DNA of 64,000 nucleotides from Flavobacterium gelidicaeli (GTDB lineage: Bacteria; Bacteroidota; Bacteroidia; Flavobacteriales; Flavobacteriaceae). The position numbers were made by a program, and so were the translations under genes. Under the pieces are notes generated by a model. The model was not told the DNA's origin. It searched no databases and saw only the letters and a list, made by a program, of their open reading frames with translations. Location of the stretch: assembly GCF_013294005.1 (NCBI RefSeq), contig NZ_JABSNK010000005.1:62001-126000 (forward strand), written 5' to 3'. Shown here piece after piece: positions 62,320-64,000 of this stretch (its first letter is position 1; each line of letters opens with the position of its first letter).

Positions 62320-63666
62320 TTATTCCTCTTCTTTTTTAATAACTTTTCTAGCAACTTCAATTTTGAATTTCTTGCCTTTCATTTTTTGATCTTTAATATT
62401 ATGCAATAAATCTTTTACTTTTGAAAATTTAACTGCAGCAAACGAAATAAAATCTTTTACTTCTATCAATCCTAAATCTCCTTTTTCAAGTTGCCCTTTC
62501 TGAGAAAAGAAACCTACTATGTCAATTTTATTTAATTTATTTTTCTTACCACCACTAATGTATATCGTTTGATATTGCGGTGGCTTCGGCAAGCCTGTGG
62601 CATTTTCGATACTTACAGAGGTCATTCCGTAATCAATATAATCCATTTTTTTCTCACTTTCATGAGTTATAATATAAGCTGTTCCAGAAGCAGTCATACG
62701 CGCTGTACGACCATTTCTATGCGTAAACTCATCTTCTTTTGAAGGTAAATGGTAATGAATCACGTGGTTCATCTCAGGAATATCTAATCCACGTGCCGCA
62801 AGATCAGTAGTAATCAAGTAACTTACACTACCGTTTCTAAATTGAATTAATGCACGCTCACGCTCATCTTGGTCCATACCACCATGATAATAGGTAGCAT
62901 AAATTCCTTTTTCATTCAGCGTATCACTAATGCGCTCTGCAGCATCTCTATGGTTACAAAAAACAATAGCTGATTCTGACTTTAAAGAACAAATCAAGTT
63001 GAATAAGGTACCCATTTTATCCTTTTCTTTAGAAACAACCAGCTTCATCGCTAAATTTGTTTCTTCAATATGTTCCGGAATAAAATCAAGAATGGTTGGG
63101 TTCACTACCCTAGTGTATTTGGGAATCTCAATATCAGAAGTTGCCGAAACCAAAACACGTTTATTTAACTTGCTTAATTTGCCAATGATAAACGACATTT
63201 GCTCATGAAAACCCAACTGCAATGATTTATCAAACTCATCGAGAACTAGCGTTTGTACTTTATCTAATCTAAAAGTTCCTCTATCAATATGGTCCGCAAT
63301 ACGACCCGGAGTTCCTATTAATACTGCTGGAGGATTACTCAAGTTTTTTATTTCAGTATCAATGGAGTGACCTCCATAACATACGTTGACTTTATAAGTA
63401 GTTCCCATTTTTTTCCAAACCTGCTCTATCTGTAATCCTAATTCTCTTGAAGGAACTAATATTAAACATTGAACAGATAAAATTTCAGGCTGCAATAACT
63501 CTAATACAGGTAATAAAAAGGCTAAAGTTTTACCTGAACCTGTAGGTGATAATAACAATACATTATTATCATTTAATATGGCATCTTGGGCTACTTCTTG
63601 CATTTCATTCAAGCTTTCTATGCCTAAATTTAAAAGTATGTTATTGGAATGGTGTGTAGAATTCAT
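62320..63666 (-). CDS. DEAD-box-type ATP-dependent RNA helicase, DbpA-like
   Basis: From ATG 63666 the product is 448 residues. It has motif I SPTGSGKT, motif II LVLDEFDKS (DEFD in place of DEAD), motif III SATS, and motifs V and VI as YLITTDLAARGLDIPEM and HRNGRTARM. The C-terminal 70-80 residues (NKIDIVGFFSQKGQLEKGDLG and beyond) look like a DbpA RNA-binding domain, which directs the helicase to 23S rRNA. The frame is open 34 codons further up, but a -7 box sits 15-22 nt upstream of ATG 63666, so the shorter start is preferred. Confidence 0.88.
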   Translation of the reverse strand: MNSTHHSNNILLNLGIESLNEMQEVAQDAILNDNNVLLLSPTGSGKTLAFLLPVLELLQPEILSVQCLILVPSRELGLQIEQVWKKMGTTYKVNVCYGGHSIDTEIKNLSNPPAVLIGTPGRIADHIDRGTFRLDKVQTLVLDEFDKSLQLGFHEQMSFIIGKLSKLNKRVLVSATSDIEIPKYTRVVNPTILDFIPEHIEETNLAMKLVVSKEKDKMGTLFNLICSLKSESAIVFCNHRDAAERISDTLNEKGIYATYYHGGMDQDERERALIQFRNGSVSYLITTDLAARGLDIPEMNHVIHYHLPSKEDEFTHRNGRTARMTASGTAYIITHESEKKMDYIDYGMTSVSIENATGLPKPPQYQTIYISGGKKNKLNKIDIVGFFSQKGQLEKGDLGLIEVKDFISFAAVKFSKVKDLLHNIKDQKMKGKKFKIEVARKVIKKEEE

Positions 63667-63680
63667 TTTTATAATTTGCG

Positions 63681-63688
63681 CAAAGGTA
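63681..63688 (-). promoter_or_regulatory. -7 element of the RNA helicase gene
   Basis: Minus-strand TACCTTTG, an exact TAnnTTTG box, is 15 nt upstream of the helicase ATG at 63666. It is the same box as in front of prmA and kdsA. Confidence 0.6.
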
Positions 63689-63737
63689 GTCAAAATTGTT
63701 AGACGAGGGTTGGCATGATTTTTATAATATAAAACAC

Positions 63738-63776
63738 AAAAAAGGTTAATAATCTTTACGACTACCAACCTTTTTA
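63738..63776 (-). terminator. Probable terminator of the NUDIX gene
   Basis: A 9-bp stem AAAAAGGTT / AACCTTTTT around a 19-nt loop lies between the NUDIX stop and the helicase promoter. It is modest in strength. Confidence 0.55.
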
Positions 63777-63808
63777 AGAAATAAGCTACGTGCTAAAGCT
63801 ATCTATTT

Positions 63809-64000
63809 TTATTCCGAAGGGTGTTTTATACCTTCTTCTTCTTCAAATAATAATTTAATATTCTCATAAGAGTTTTTTAAAATCTCTGGAATTTCCTCTG
63901 GACTAAACCAAGCCACTTTTTCTATTCCCTCATCTAATTGTCCTTGTGGCGTGCCTTCAAAGTCTGAATGCATTTCGAACCAATGAGTAATTTTCAGCTT
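63809..64000 (-). CDS. NUDIX hydrolase, C-terminal part only
   Basis: The gene enters the window on the minus strand from beyond 64000 and stops at 63809-63811, giving 63 visible residues. The visible part reads KLKITHWFEMHSDFEG, DEGIEKVAWFSPEEIPEIL and an acidic tail, which is the C-terminal half of a NUDIX fold. The NUDIX box itself lies outside the window. Related proteins hydrolyse nucleotide diphosphates; the substrate is unknown. Confidence 0.65.
   Translation of the reverse strand, partial: KLKITHWFEMHSDFEGTPQGQLDEGIEKVAWFSPEEIPEILKNSYENIKLLFEEEEGIKHPSE

Noticed and set aside
62175..62360. 61-codon minus-strand frame covering the helicase terminator
   Set aside because: It overlaps the end of the helicase and the perfect terminator hairpin, which a coding sequence would not tolerate easily.
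1..64000. Search for tRNA, rRNA, CRISPR arrays, insertion sequences and prophage genes
   Set aside because: I found no tRNA cloverleaf, no direct-repeat array with spacers, no transposase or integrase and no phage structural gene. Remote homologues could have been missed by eye.

Overview
The window looks like chromosomal DNA from a Flavobacterium-like member of the Bacteroidota (Flavobacteriia). The evidence is the low GC, promoters of the TTTG / TAnnTTTG type instead of classical -35/-10 boxes, few Shine-Dalgarno sequences, many lipoproteins with SC or QC lipoboxes, a CarboxypepD_reg TonB-dependent receptor, a BT_3928-type DoxX protein and a short MenE. Most of the sequence is densely packed housekeeping genes in short operons separated by strong hairpin terminators. 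I see no rRNA or tRNA gene, CRISPR array, insertion sequence or prophage.

Layout: 0-11 kb holds a partial ABM protein, rlmH, folP with a lipoprotein, a DUF1599 protein, a DoxX protein, an orphan ABC permease, a thioredoxin-like lipoprotein, tpiA, prmA, clpS, a sterol-desaturase-type hydroxylase, a lysoplasmalogenase and a split YeeE/YedE transporter. 11-21 kb holds a lipoprotein, kdsA, a barrel protein, a PAS histidine kinase, an M28 peptidase, pta-ackA and corA. 21-31 kb holds dnaK, a DUF2461 protein, a YceI lipoprotein, a GNAT, a HipA-like kinase with DUF3037, nnrD, gcvT, a YebC protein and an EamA transporter. 31-40 kb holds a large uncharacterised PLP-fold protein, a CBS-like enzyme, an S9 oligopeptidase, a YbaB protein, a threonine aldolase and prfB with its programmed frameshift. 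40-45.6 kb holds a MORN/TonB protein, a MuiA-like protein, lpxD and a carboxylase beta subunit. 45.8-50 kb is an accessory insert with a two-gene Gabija-like anti-phage system (OLD-type ATPase/TOPRIM nuclease plus UvrD-like helicase). 50-64 kb holds an erythromycin-esterase-like protein, a GNAT, an S41 peptidase, menE-CPBP, an ArsC-like protein, a TonB-dependent receptor, fumC, a TPR protein, a DbpA-like RNA helicase and a partial NUDIX gene.

The most interesting non-coding signal is a dispersed structured element of about 55-80 nt present five times (11673, 23288, 28144, 45610, 59181). Its termini are conserved, every copy has a single bulged C, and its stems differ in sequence but keep pairing by compensatory changes. 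This is good internal evidence for a selected RNA or DNA structure. The second is a near-perfect sigma-54 (-24/-12) promoter in front of dnaK, with five TGTCA half-sites upstream of it. The third is the 691-residue PLP-fold protein behind a roughly 365-nt leader.

All functional calls rest on reading motifs and comparing with remembered families; no database search was run.
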